The position numbers and the translations under genes were made by a program. This document shows, piece after piece, positions 33,004 through 40,673 of a DNA stretch of 64,000 bases. Location: contig NZ_CP093302.1 of NCBI RefSeq assembly GCF_024362765.1, positions 3,409,564-3,473,563 of the forward strand, in the 5' to 3' direction. Each line of letters begins with the position of its first letter. Within the stretch, counting starts at the first letter, position 1. This stretch comes from Alkalihalobacillus sp. LMS6. Its GTDB lineage: Bacteria; Bacillota; Bacilli; Bacillales; Bacillaceae_D. Under the pieces are notes generated by a model that did not search any database, had not been told where the DNA came from, and worked only from the letters and a program-made list of their open reading frames with translations.

Positions 33004-34278
33004 TTACAATAATAGACTCGGCAACCACGTTGTGAAAAATGGAAAATAGGTCACCAACACTAAACTCGTTAACAACACCAGATAAAACGGAATCATCCCA
33101 AGGGTAATCTCATCAATTCGTATGCCCGCTATTTGTGCAGAGATAAATAGATTCACCCCTACTGGCGGTGTACATAAGCCAATCGCCAAGTTAATAATCA
33201 TAATTAAGCCGAACTGAACCGGGTCAACCCCGAGCTCCATCGCCACAGGTGTTAACAACGGCGCCAAAATAATGATCAGCGCATTTGCTTCCATAAACAT
33301 GCCCACCGCAATCAGGAACACATTCACAATCATCAGAAACACGATCGGGTTGTCGGAAATCTCCATAAACATGCCGGCAATTTGTTGCGGAATGCCTTCT
33401 CGAGTAATGATCCACGCAAACAAGCCGGCGCTGGAAATAATAAATAAAATCACCGAAGTCGTAATCGCGGACGACGCCAGCAAGTCTTGAATCTTCTGCC
33501 ATTTAATCTCGCGGTAAATAAAGAAGCCAACGATAAAGGCATACAAGACCGCGACCCCTGCCGCTTCCGTTGCCGTAAAGAAGCCAAGGTAAATCCCGCC
33601 TAAAATAATCACAGGCATCACAAGCGCCAAGCCTGCTTCACGAAACGCGGTCCAGAATTCTTTCGCCGTCGCCCGCTTTTCCCGCTTATAGCCACGCTTC
33701 TTCGCAATCCCGTACACCGCAATCATCAACCCTGCCGCAATCAGCAGTCCCGGAATCACCCCTGCTAAAAACAGTGCGCCAATCGACGTTCCCGTTGTCA
33801 CTCCGTACAAAATAATCGGAATGCTTGGCGGTAAAATAATCCCAAGCTCCCCTGATGCTGACTGGAGCGCCGCCGCAAACCGCTTATGGTAGCCTCGAGC
33901 AATCATCGACGGAATCAAGATGCTCCCAACCGCCGCCGCAGTCGCCGCCCCTGAGCCAGAGATCGCCGAGAAAAACAACGACGTCACCACCATGACCAAC
34001 CCTAAGCCACCAGGCAAGTGCCCTGTAATCGCATTGGCAAAGTTGACGAGACGCTGCGACAAGCCGCCTACTTCCATAATCGTTCCCGCTAAAATAAACA
34101 GCGGAATCGCCAGGAGCGGAAAGGAGTCAATCGAGGTAAAAAACCGCTGTACCAAAATAATTAACGATAAGTTCCCATCCCATAACAACGCAATCGCCGA
34201 CGACAAGCCAAGAGCAATCGCAATCGGCACACCCATCGCAAAAAACAACAGCAACCCAACCATTAACACAACCGCCAT
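33004..34278 (-). CDS. dctM: TRAP transporter large permease (DctM type)
   Basis: A 424-residue membrane protein with about twelve helices. Family features: AIPLFILAGTIMEVGGLSQRLV near residue 56, SGSGAATAAAVGSILIPSM near 108, LPPSIPIILYGV near 152 and LAIGLCTPPVGVNLFIS near 366. It is the sodium-driven translocation subunit working with DctQ and the DctP receptor encoded just upstream. TRAP systems import carboxylates and sugar acids, fitting the adjacent kinase and dehydrogenase. Confidence 0.92.
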   Translation of the reverse strand: MAVVLMVGLLLFFAMGVPIAIALGLSSAIALLWDGNLSLIILVQRFFTSIDSFPLLAIPLFILAGTIMEVGGLSQRLVNFANAITGHLPGGLGLVMVVTSLFFSAISGSGAATAAAVGSILIPSMIARGYHKRFAAALQSASGELGIILPPSIPIILYGVTTGTSIGALFLAGVIPGLLIAAGLMIAVYGIAKKRGYKREKRATAKEFWTAFREAGLALVMPVIILGGIYLGFFTATEAAGVAVLYAFIVGFFIYREIKWQKIQDLLASSAITTSVILFIISSAGLFAWIITREGIPQQIAGMFMEISDNPIVFLMIVNVFLIAVGMFMEANALIIILAPLLTPVAMELGVDPVQFGLIMIINLAIGLCTPPVGVNLFISAQIAGIRIDEITLGMIPFYLVLLTSLVLVTYFPFFTTWLPSLLL

Positions 34279-34773
34279 TTAGCTCGCCTCCTCCCCTGCT
34301 CGAAGCGCCAGCACCAGTTCTAAAAACAGCGCCACGCTATTCATGAACAACAGCATCGCTCCGATTGGAATCGCCGCATACGGAATCCCCATGGAAAACT
34401 GCGCCGCCGCTGAGGTTTGACCAGCAACCGAACCGATCATCGCCCAGCCTTGCACAATCAAGACGAGGAAAAACCCCATCGACAGTACGAGCGTCGTCAA
34501 TTTCAAGACCGTCCGCGCCCGAAACGGCAAGCTTTCTGGCAACAGCTCAATCGCAATCAAGCGGGCATGACGCAAGGCAAGCGCCGCGCCAACAAACGTC
34601 ACGTAAATCATCGCATAGCGCGCCACCTCATCCGTCCAATGGACGGAAAACGGCAGCACAAACCGGCTCGCAATTTGCACGATTACCAGCACCGCCAACA
34701 GCGCCAGCATCCCCGCAATCACCCAGCGAATCACCTTATTCACTTGATCAATCGCTCCAATCACTGCTCGCAT
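34279..34773 (-). CDS. dctQ: TRAP transporter small permease (DctQ type)
   Basis: A 164-residue, four-helix membrane protein. It has the family pattern QIASRFVLPFSVHWTDEVARYAMIYVTFVGAALALRHARLI and an amphipathic end. ATG 34773 lies nine bases after GGAGG. Its stop is adjacent to the start of dctM, so the two permease subunits are coupled. Confidence 0.9.
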   Translation of the reverse strand: MRAVIGAIDQVNKVIRWVIAGMLALLAVLVIVQIASRFVLPFSVHWTDEVARYAMIYVTFVGAALALRHARLIAIELLPESLPFRARTVLKLTTLVLSMGFFLVLIVQGWAMIGSVAGQTSAAAQFSMGIPYAAIPIGAMLLFMNSVALFLELVLALRAGEEAS

Positions 34774-34790
34774 CAATTTCCGCCTCCTCT

Positions 34791-35771
34791 CTACTCATCA
34801 GCCGCCGCCACAATCGCATCATACAGGTCTTGCCCGTACCGCTCCGCATACGTCCCGTGCACCCTCGTCGCCAGCTCATTAAACGGCTCCGTATCTGGTT
34901 CAATCACGGTCATCCCCGCTTCTTCCAACGTCGCCAGGAGCTCCACTTCCATCTCCGCCACCAGCGCATTTTCATACTCCGTTGCTTCTTGTGCCGCCGC
35001 TTCGACCGCCTCCTGCTGTTCAGGCGATAGCTTCTCGTACGTCGCCTCGCTCATTGTCAGCATCACATAGCCATATACATGGTTGGTTAGCATCAAATAA
35101 TCCTGCACTTCCTGAAGCGTATTGCTTTCAATCAGCGCCAGCGGATTCTCCTGCCCGTCAATCACTCCGGTTTGCAAAGAGGAGTACACTTCCCCAAACG
35201 CCATTGCCGTTGGTGCTGCTCCCATCTCTTCCCAAGCCGAGATCGACGCCGGAATTTCCGGCACTCGAATTTTCAAACCCGACAATGCCTCAGGTGACTC
35301 GACCGCTTTATGTGCCGTTAACTGCCGCGGCCCCCGCATCCAAAACGCCAGTCCGCGGACATCCGTTTCGGCCAACAGCTCTTCCTTTAAGCCATCCCCC
35401 ACCTCGCCATACAAGACGTTTTCCAAGTGGGCTTCATCCTCGAACAAATACGGCAGTTCCAAAATCGAAAACGGTTCGTGAAAATTGGACAACACCCCGG
35501 CAACAAGCGCAAAATCCACCGTGCCGAGCTGCATCCCTTCAATCAAGTCTCGGTCGCTCCCTAGTTGCGAACTCGGAAACAAGTCCACCGTCACGCTCCC
35601 ATCCGTTTTTTCCTCCACGAGCTCCGCAAACCGAATCGCCCCTTTATGCCACGCATCTTTCTCATTGGCAATATGTCCAAGACTTAACGTCACCTCACCA
35701 CCACTCGCGCTTCCGCCGCCACACGCCGACAGTACGAACACACTAGCGATTACCCAACCTGCTTGTTTCAT
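34791..35771 (-). CDS. dctP: TRAP transporter substrate-binding lipoprotein (DctP type)
   Basis: A 326-residue solute receptor. Signal with lipobox VLSAC (Cys about 18), then the DctP fold: LSLGHIANEKDAWHKGAIRF, LFPSSQLGSDRDLIEGMQLGTVDFA, WMRGPRQLTAHK (with the conserved carboxylate-binding Arg in LKIRVPEIPASISAW), VIDGQENPLALI and a helical C-terminus. ATG 35771 is preferred because of GGAGGGG just upstream; that site and start lie within the end of the dehydrogenase gene (29-base overlap). It binds an organic acid, presumably the sugar acid degraded by this operon. Confidence 0.9.
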   Translation of the reverse strand: MKQAGWVIASVFVLSACGGGSASGGEVTLSLGHIANEKDAWHKGAIRFAELVEEKTDGSVTVDLFPSSQLGSDRDLIEGMQLGTVDFALVAGVLSNFHEPFSILELPYLFEDEAHLENVLYGEVGDGLKEELLAETDVRGLAFWMRGPRQLTAHKAVESPEALSGLKIRVPEIPASISAWEEMGAAPTAMAFGEVYSSLQTGVIDGQENPLALIESNTLQEVQDYLMLTNHVYGYVMLTMSEATYEKLSPEQQEAVEAAAQEATEYENALVAEMEVELLATLEEAGMTVIEPDTEPFNELATRVHGTYAERYGQDLYDAIVAAADE

Positions 35772-36801
35772 CGTCTTCCCCTCCTTCATCTCGAAACGAC
35801 AGCAATATTTTCATCGCCCCGTCCCGCTTTTCGTGTACAAGCGCAAACGCCTCCCGCGCCTCCGTATACGGCAGCACATGACTCACCAGTGCTTCCACCG
35901 GCACAACCCCTTGCGCCAGCATCGTCAGCGCCACGTCCATATCCTCAGGCGTATACGTCATCGAGCCAACCAGCTCCCGCTCGCCTTGCTGGAGCGCCAC
36001 GACATCCAGCGGCTGCTCCCCCGGAAACATCGCTACAGCCACAGCCCGTCCGCCTTTTTTCAGCAAATCCATGCTTTGGTTCACCACACCTGGCGCGCCT
36101 GCCGCGATAAAAACCGCATCACACAAGCCCCGCTCCTGCGCCAATGCCGCTTCGTCCACACCAAGCTGGATCACCTGATTCGCACCTAGCACCTGCGCCC
36201 GCACTAACGCCTCGGCTTGCACATCGGTAATCGTGACATGTGCGACCCCGACATACCGTGCAACCGCCAGCGTCAGCAAACCAATCGGCCCTGCCCCTAA
36301 AATCGCCACACGTCCAGCAATCCCAAGGTTCGCTTTCTTCACCGCATGCACCGCCACCGCAAGAGGTTCGGCTAACACCCCAGCCTCATCGCTTATCTCA
36401 TCACGGAGCTTGTACACACAGCAGGCAGGCACAATCATCTCTTCCACCATTAAGCCCATCCACTCACCAACGCCTGGCGCTTCTCGCTTCGAACACAGAT
36501 TGGATCGACCTCGCGCACACTTAGGACATACACCACAGCCTTTTTGCGGCAACACCGTCACCCGCTCGCCAACGTCAACGGTATCTACATCGTCACCACA
36601 TTCCACGACAACGCCACTCGCTTCATGCCCCATTACTACTGGAGGCACACGAAACGGATGCAACCCTTTGTACGTATGCACATCCGACCCACAAATCCCC
36701 GCTACGTGAACACGGACGCGCACCTCGTCTCGTTTCAACGCCCGCTTGTCCACCTCTTCAATTACCACATCGTATGGTGCCTTTACCATCACGGCTTTCA
36801 T
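35743..36801 (-). CDS. Zinc-dependent MDR-family dehydrogenase
   Basis: A 352-residue medium-chain dehydrogenase: catalytic zinc site GICGSDVHTYKG (Cys about 37) and GHEASG (His and Glu near 60), four-Cys structural zinc loop (CGVCPKCARGRSNLC), ILGAGPIGLLTLAVAR nucleotide fold, and Asp in ITDVQ suggesting NAD. It belongs to the sorbitol/threonine/galactitol dehydrogenase group and probably oxidises a secondary alcohol of the imported acid to a keto acid before phosphorylation. The C-terminal tail is extended and acidic over the overlap with dctP. Confidence 0.88.
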   Translation of the reverse strand: MKAVMVKAPYDVVIEEVDKRALKRDEVRVRVHVAGICGSDVHTYKGLHPFRVPPVVMGHEASGVVVECGDDVDTVDVGERVTVLPQKGCGVCPKCARGRSNLCSKREAPGVGEWMGLMVEEMIVPACCVYKLRDEISDEAGVLAEPLAVAVHAVKKANLGIAGRVAILGAGPIGLLTLAVARYVGVAHVTITDVQAEALVRAQVLGANQVIQLGVDEAALAQERGLCDAVFIAAGAPGVVNQSMDLLKKGGRAVAVAMFPGEQPLDVVALQQGERELVGSMTYTPEDMDVALTMLAQGVVPVEALVSHVLPYTEAREAFALVHEKRDGAMKILLSFRDEGGEDDETSRLGNR

Positions 36802-36816
36802 TCACTCTCCACCTTT

Positions 36817-37452
36817 CTATAGAAACAACTGACGCTTCGCGCCTTCTAAATGGGCCACCATCAGCCTTCGTGCCTGCCCATCCCCACGTATAAGCGCATC
36901 GACTACGTTCACATGCTCTTTGTGAAAATGGGCCATTCTCGTCATGTCTTGCTGTAAATGTTTAAGCGTTATTCGCTGAAGGTGGGCGTTATAGCGCAAC
37001 AGCATGTGATAGATCTCTTTATTACCAAAACATTCACACAATAATAAGTGGAACTGATGGTCAATCTCCGTAAAGGCTTCGCCATCGCCCTCTTCAATTG
37101 CGTGTTCTGACTCAAATAGATTCGCTTCTAGTTTTGCCACGTGCTCTCGCAGCAGCTTCCCACTAATTCGTTCGACGACATACGATTCGAGCGCCACTCG
37201 TAAATCATAAATATGCACAATTCGCTCGACGGTTAAATCACGGATCATCACGCCTTGATTGGATGTGACGGTCACAAATCCTTCGGATTCCAACTTTGCC
37301 AATGCAGACTTAATCGGCGTTTTGCTCATCGCCAATAGTTCAATGAAAAACCGCTCTGACAACACTTGCGTCGGATACAGCTCTCCTTTTAGAATTCGCG
37401 CTTTAATTTCTTGATACGCCACATCTCGTAGCAACGGTTTCTCAGGCGTCAT
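36817..37452 (-). CDS. GntR-family (FadR/FCD) regulator of the operon
   Basis: A 211-residue repressor. The winged helix at about residues 5-70 (DVAYQEIKARILKGELYP…LSERFFIELLAMSKTPIKSALAKLESEGFV) is followed by an FCD all-helical ligand domain with conserved Asp/His (DLRVAL…; FTEIDHQFHLLL). ATG 37452 (GTG two codons before is possible) overlaps the end of the kinase gene by 11 bases. It lies inside the operon, so it most likely responds to a pathway intermediate and controls its own transcript. Confidence 0.85.
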   Translation of the reverse strand: MTPEKPLLRDVAYQEIKARILKGELYPTQVLSERFFIELLAMSKTPIKSALAKLESEGFVTVTSNQGVMIRDLTVERIVHIYDLRVALESYVVERISGKLLREHVAKLEANLFESEHAIEEGDGEAFTEIDHQFHLLLCECFGNKEIYHMLLRYNAHLQRITLKHLQQDMTRMAHFHKEHVNVVDALIRGDGQARRLMVAHLEGAKRQLFL

Positions 37453-38755
37453 CAACACAACGTCCTCGCAGCACATCAAGAAAAAAGGATTCTCGTCCAA
37501 GCTGTCCGCCTTTTAACGCAATTTCCAATGGCGCTTCGTTCGGGTCTTTTTTATAGCCGAAACAAAGCGGGGCGCCAGGAGATAACGGCTGTTCCACTTC
37601 GAGCGCATGAATGCCAAGAGTGCGAACGACAAAGCCTGATGTATCGCCACCTGCTACCGCAACTCGCTGTAAGCGATGGGTTGCAACGAGCTCCTTCAAC
37701 AATTCACCGAGCATCAGCCCGAGTGCCTGCGCTGTATCCGTCACGCCGTCTTCTGTTAACGCGTGTTTCATTGCTGCAATCGCAGGATCACCGCTACCTC
37801 TTGCTGTATAAAGCAACACACTTTTGCCCTCTCTTAACGCTGTATGAGCCCGACATAACACGTCTTTTCGATTCGTCCACGTCACGTGTATACAACAAAA
37901 GCCATTCGCTTCCGCATATTCAATCTGTTTCTTCGTTAAGGGCGATGCGCTACCAGATACCGCTGCGATTTGCGTGACGTTCGTTAATCGACTTCCATTC
38001 GGCACAACTGAACGATGCCAGCCTCTTTCTTGCCAGTACGACGCACAGCCATAGTTCAAGCCGGATGAACCAACAACAAACGTACTCCCTTCATGCTCAA
38101 AGGCTTGTTCCAGCACTCGTTTAGCAACTTGTTTCTGATCATTCAGTGTGAGCGTATCAAACACGGCTACATGCGTGCCTTCAGCGACGGTCTTTTCTTC
38201 TAGTTCAACCACATTTACAAGCGTCACGTCTTCCTCACTTTGCTCTCGTAACACCTCACGCAGATCACTCTCTTGCATCGGCGTCGATGGATGCACAGAC
38301 ATGGTAGGATGTCGATCCAAGCGATACACATCAACCCCTTGCTTCGCAAAATGATGCCCAAACACGGTATAGCGTCCTAACTGCGGACAAGCTGCCACAA
38401 ACGGGATGCGCTGATTGGAACACAACGCTCGTCCTGCTTCAATCGCGACACCAAGACTACCTCGCTCCTTTGATGAATCTACCGTCGAGCAGATTTTATA
38501 CTGGACAAGCAAAGGTTCTAGCTCATCCAATGCCCGAAACGCCTTGCCCACTTCTTTCTTCATTGCCACTGGCTCCATTGATCGACTTGTCCCAGCAATG
38601 CCAACACATTGAAGATGCTCGTAATCTCTTAAATCCTCCTGCCGCGGCGATTCAATAAACAGCAACGTCCGCAGTCCATGTAGCGCCATCGCTTCCATCG
38701 CATCCGTCGAGCCTGTAAAATCATCGCCATAAAAACCTAGCAACAACTCGCTCAT
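37442..38755 (-). CDS. Four-carbon acid sugar kinase (DUF1537 family)
   Basis: The 437-residue kinase has the N-terminal DUF1537 domain (FYGDDFTGSTDAMEAMALHG, residues 8-27; CSTVDSS near 108) and the C-terminal nucleotide-binding domain (AVSGSASPLTKKQI near 270, GGDTSGFVVRTLGI near 370, GAPLCFGYKKDPNEAPLEIALKGGQLG at the end). The family phosphorylates 3-oxo-tetronate, threonate or 3-oxo-isoapionate. Linkage to a RuBisCO-like protein favours the 3-oxo-isoapionate type (OiaK), while the class II aldolase favours the 3-oxo-tetronate type (OtnK); the sequence alone does not decide. The ATG directly follows the stop of the small gene upstream (TAAATG). Confidence 0.88.
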   Translation of the reverse strand: MSELLLGFYGDDFTGSTDAMEAMALHGLRTLLFIESPRQEDLRDYEHLQCVGIAGTSRSMEPVAMKKEVGKAFRALDELEPLLVQYKICSTVDSSKERGSLGVAIEAGRALCSNQRIPFVAACPQLGRYTVFGHHFAKQGVDVYRLDRHPTMSVHPSTPMQESDLREVLREQSEEDVTLVNVVELEEKTVAEGTHVAVFDTLTLNDQKQVAKRVLEQAFEHEGSTFVVGSSGLNYGCASYWQERGWHRSVVPNGSRLTNVTQIAAVSGSASPLTKKQIEYAEANGFCCIHVTWTNRKDVLCRAHTALREGKSVLLYTARGSGDPAIAAMKHALTEDGVTDTAQALGLMLGELLKELVATHRLQRVAVAGGDTSGFVVRTLGIHALEVEQPLSPGAPLCFGYKKDPNEAPLEIALKGGQLGRESFFLDVLRGRCVDDA

Positions 38756-38959
38756 TTAGTCCCCTCCGATCTCATCCAGATCTCCATTAGATCTCACTTG
38801 TCGAAACGATCGCTCAAGCTCCTCGACCTTTTCGACCACATTGAATAATTGTCTGCGGTAATCCGCATCTTCAAGACCGTCATCCATTTTCAAATCGTAA
38901 CCAAGCGATAGAAGTTCGTACCGTATTTCCGCTAAACAAAGACGAACATAGTAAGAGAT
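38756..38959 (-). CDS. Small protein (67 aa) with an apparent ATC start
   Basis: On the minus strand a frame runs from a TAA seven codons upstream to a stop that abuts the kinase ATG. No ATG, GTG or TTG occurs at its head. An excellent GGGAGGT (38966-38972) lies six bases before ATC 38957-38959, and the text from there (ISYYVRLCLAEIRYELLSLGY) aligns with MSNTYSRLLLAEVRMELLLVAH of the small gene at 39162-39323, Ile over Met. Either ATC is used as a rare start, or the start codon has mutated. The rest is charged and helical. The family is not recognised; size and neighbourhood recall Spo0E-like proteins, but the SQxLD motif is absent. Confidence 0.5.
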   Translation of the reverse strand: MSYYVRLCLAEIRYELLSLGYDLKMDDGLEDADYRRQLFNVVEKVEELERSFRQVRSNGDLDEIGGD

Positions 38960-38977
38960 ACAACCACCTCCCTTTTA

Positions 38978-38991
38978 GTTAAACGCTTTCA
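38978..38991 (-). promoter_or_regulatory. cre-like (CcpA) site before the sugar-acid operon
   Basis: On the minus strand TGAAAGCGTTTAAC matches 12 of 14 positions of the Bacillus cre consensus. It lies just upstream of the ribosome-binding site of the first small gene, so catabolite repression of the operon is plausible. Confidence 0.5.
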
Positions 38992-39161
38992 TAATGAACT
39001 AGATATTCAAACAAAACGAACGAGATGCTATACTTAACTAAGATCCCTAATGTTTTTGACTTTCGAAACAAATATAATTTAAAATTATAAATATTCTGTT
39101 TAAAAATTCTATACTTACATATTCACTTCACTTATTGCTGTTTTGTTTAAATAATAGGAGG

Positions 39162-39323
39162 TTAGCATTTCTGAATATCTTTATCCATTTCGTCTATTTT
39201 ATTGACTGTCTTCATGATGTGCTCTAGCAATTCGTTCATGTCGTTCCCTTCGAGCATGTGAGCAACTAACAACAATTCCATGCGCACTTCAGCAAGAAGC
39301 AACCTTGAATAGGTGTTCGACAT
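39162..39323 (-). CDS. Small helical protein (53 aa), paralogue of the 67-aa protein
   Basis: ATG 39323 follows GGAGGGTGACA. The product (MSNTYSRLLLAEVRMELLL…) is a Met- and Leu-rich amphipathic helical hairpin without membrane span. It is clearly related over its first 22 residues to the small gene at 38756-38959. It diverges from the XRE gene at 39436 across an inverted repeat. Function unknown; a small partner or phosphatase-like regulator is possible. Confidence 0.55.
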   Translation of the reverse strand: MSNTYSRLLLAEVRMELLLVAHMLEGNDMNELLEHIMKTVNKIDEMDKDIQKC

Positions 39324-39361
39324 TGTCACCCTCCAATCTTAGGATTATTTACTTCACTTAA

Positions 39362-39408
39362 AGGCACTTTAAGAACCTATTTACAATATATAGGTAATTT
39401 AAGTTCCT
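39362..39408. promoter_or_regulatory. Inverted repeat in a divergent promoter
   Basis: Arms AGGCACTTTAAGAACCTAT (39362-39380) and ATAGGTAATTTAAGTTCCT (39390-39408) are related by an imperfect dyad. They sit between the 53-aa gene and the XRE gene and are a likely operator for the XRE protein. Confidence 0.5.
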
Positions 39409-39435
39409 GTCAATAAAAAAAGAGAGGATTTTCTT

Positions 39436-39657
39436 ATGAGCAATTTATTTTCAGTTCGCGTTAAAGAATTAAGAAAAGAACATAAAACACCACAGAAAGA
39501 AATTGCTGATGCACTCGGTATTTCTCCAAGAGCATATCGATTTTACGAATCAGGCGACCGCTATCCAGATTTTGAGGGTTTGCTTATTTTAGCTGATTTC
39601 TATGAGGTGTCTCTGGATTATCTAGCAGGTAAAAGTGATTTTCGGGAAAGAAAATAG
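39436..39657 (+). CDS. XRE-family small DNA-binding protein
   Basis: A 73-residue protein consisting of one helix-turn-helix: VRVKELRKEHKTPQKEIADALGISPRAYRFYESGDRYPDFEGLLILADFYEVSLDYLAGKS. AGAGAGGATTTTCTT precedes the ATG. It is one of three related XRE sequences within 750 bases (one intact downstream, one truncated between), probably from tandem duplication. It may repress the divergent small gene through the inverted repeat. Confidence 0.85.
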   Translation: MSNLFSVRVKELRKEHKTPQKEIADALGISPRAYRFYESGDRYPDFEGLLILADFYEVSLDYLAGKSDFRERK

Positions 39658-39748
39658 ACAAATAGATAGTTATTAGCTACCTTCTAATGTAAAGTTTTGA
39701 GTAAGTACGTAATTTAATTTTCAAATGTTTATTTCGTAAAGGTTACAC

Positions 39749-39883
39749 AGTGTACGAGCCGTCCAGCATTTCGCGACCGGATTGCGCTACCCTGATTTTG
39801 AAGGCCTGATTCAACTTGCAGATTACTTTAATGTCTCTTTGGATTGTCTTGTTGGGAGAAGTGATGTGCGGGAGAGAAGGTAA
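39749..39883 (+). pseudogene. Truncated XRE regulator
   Basis: Begins inside the recognition helix (VRAVQHFATGLRYPDFEGLIQLADYFNVSLDCLVGRS) and keeps the normal end RERR. The first 30 residues of the domain are missing and there is no start. Clearly a decayed copy of the flanking genes. Confidence 0.75.
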
Positions 39884-39892
39884 TATTAAAGT

Positions 39893-39941
39893 GAACAAAC
39901 TGTACGTCCATCTAAAACAACTATAAACGAACAAACTGTAC
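39893..39941 (+). repeat. Direct repeat GAACAAACTGTAC, 36-base period
   Basis: Identical 13-mers at 39893-39905 and 39929-39941 lie directly before the next XRE gene; the half-sites contain GTAC. They are a candidate operator for autoregulation. Confidence 0.5.
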
Positions 39942-39966
39942 ATGTCAACAGAAGAGGAGTTTGCAA

Positions 39967-40185
39967 ATGGCTAATTTCCAAGAACGGTTAAAAGAATTAA
40001 AAAACGATTCATCAATGAGTTATCAAGAGCTAGCAGATTACCTAGGGATTAGTTTAAGAGCAGTTCAACATTACTCAAGCGGTGCACGCACGCCCGATAT
40101 AGATGGATTAATTAAGATTGCAGATTTTTATGAGGTTTCACTCGATTATCTTGTCGGGAGAAGTGAAAAAAGAGAGATATGCTAG
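39967..40185 (+). CDS. XRE-family small DNA-binding protein
   Basis: A 72-residue single helix-turn-helix protein (FQERLKELKNDSSMSYQELADYLGISLRAVQHYSSGARTPDIDGLIKIADFYEVSLDYLVGRS). ATG 39967 has AAGAGGAG seven bases upstream; a TTG at 39961 is in frame. It is more similar to the truncated copy just upstream than to the first XRE gene. Direct repeats in its promoter suggest self-repression. Confidence 0.85.
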   Translation: MANFQERLKELKNDSSMSYQELADYLGISLRAVQHYSSGARTPDIDGLIKIADFYEVSLDYLVGRSEKREIC

Positions 40186-40281
40186 AAAAGCATACCTCTT
40201 AAATTGAAATTGTTAACTGACATCAAGTGGATCTATTTAGCTATTAGACATAGTTAGATCTAACATTAAGTTCTAAATTAT

Positions 40282-40545
40282 TCATCGAGAGGAAAGCTGA
40301 TCTTTGAATCTCAATAGAAATTGTACATGTTGTTTCTTAATATTCTCGAAGTAACAGACATCCCTTTGTAATTTGACAGTATGCCATAAATCTCTTTCTT
40401 TTAACCCGTTCAGAACATCGTCCTCTCTTTCTAAAGCACGCTCAACAATTTCTCTATAACTCATGTTCGGCTCTTTCTCAATTAATGGTAGTAAATTTGC
40501 TCTAATTTCCTCTAGTAATCCATAAGCCAGTTCATTATTCGTCAT
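40282..40545 (-). CDS. Hypothetical helical protein (87 aa)
   Basis: A soluble, mostly helical and charged protein with Arg/Glu-rich segments (YREIVERALEREDDVLNGLKERDLWHTVKLQRD). No known motif. The start has a GGGAGCTGACGTA-type site upstream on the minus strand. Located between the XRE genes and the WYL regulator and transcribed in the WYL direction, so it may belong to the same accessory segment. Confidence 0.55.
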   Translation of the reverse strand: MTNNELAYGLLEEIRANLLPLIEKEPNMSYREIVERALEREDDVLNGLKERDLWHTVKLQRDVCYFENIKKQHVQFLLRFKDQLSSR

Positions 40546-40673
40546 TACGTCAGCTCCCTATCATAATAAATATGTCTTGATGTAAAATACGCTACTCACG
40601 CTTTCTTACACCTTACTATCAGTATAGGAATCAACTAGGTCAAAAACTGACCTTGATTTAGATTGAATGATAT

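Noticed and set aside
31047-37977. Many long plus-strand reading frames opposite the sugar-acid operon
   Set aside because: They are shadows of the GC-rich minus-strand genes: no ribosome-binding sites, Ser/Arg/Pro-rich low-complexity products, and full overlap with well-identified genes.
38756-39323. Spo0E-type aspartyl phosphatases
   Set aside because: Size and helical hairpin fit, but the SQxLD signature is missing from both small proteins.
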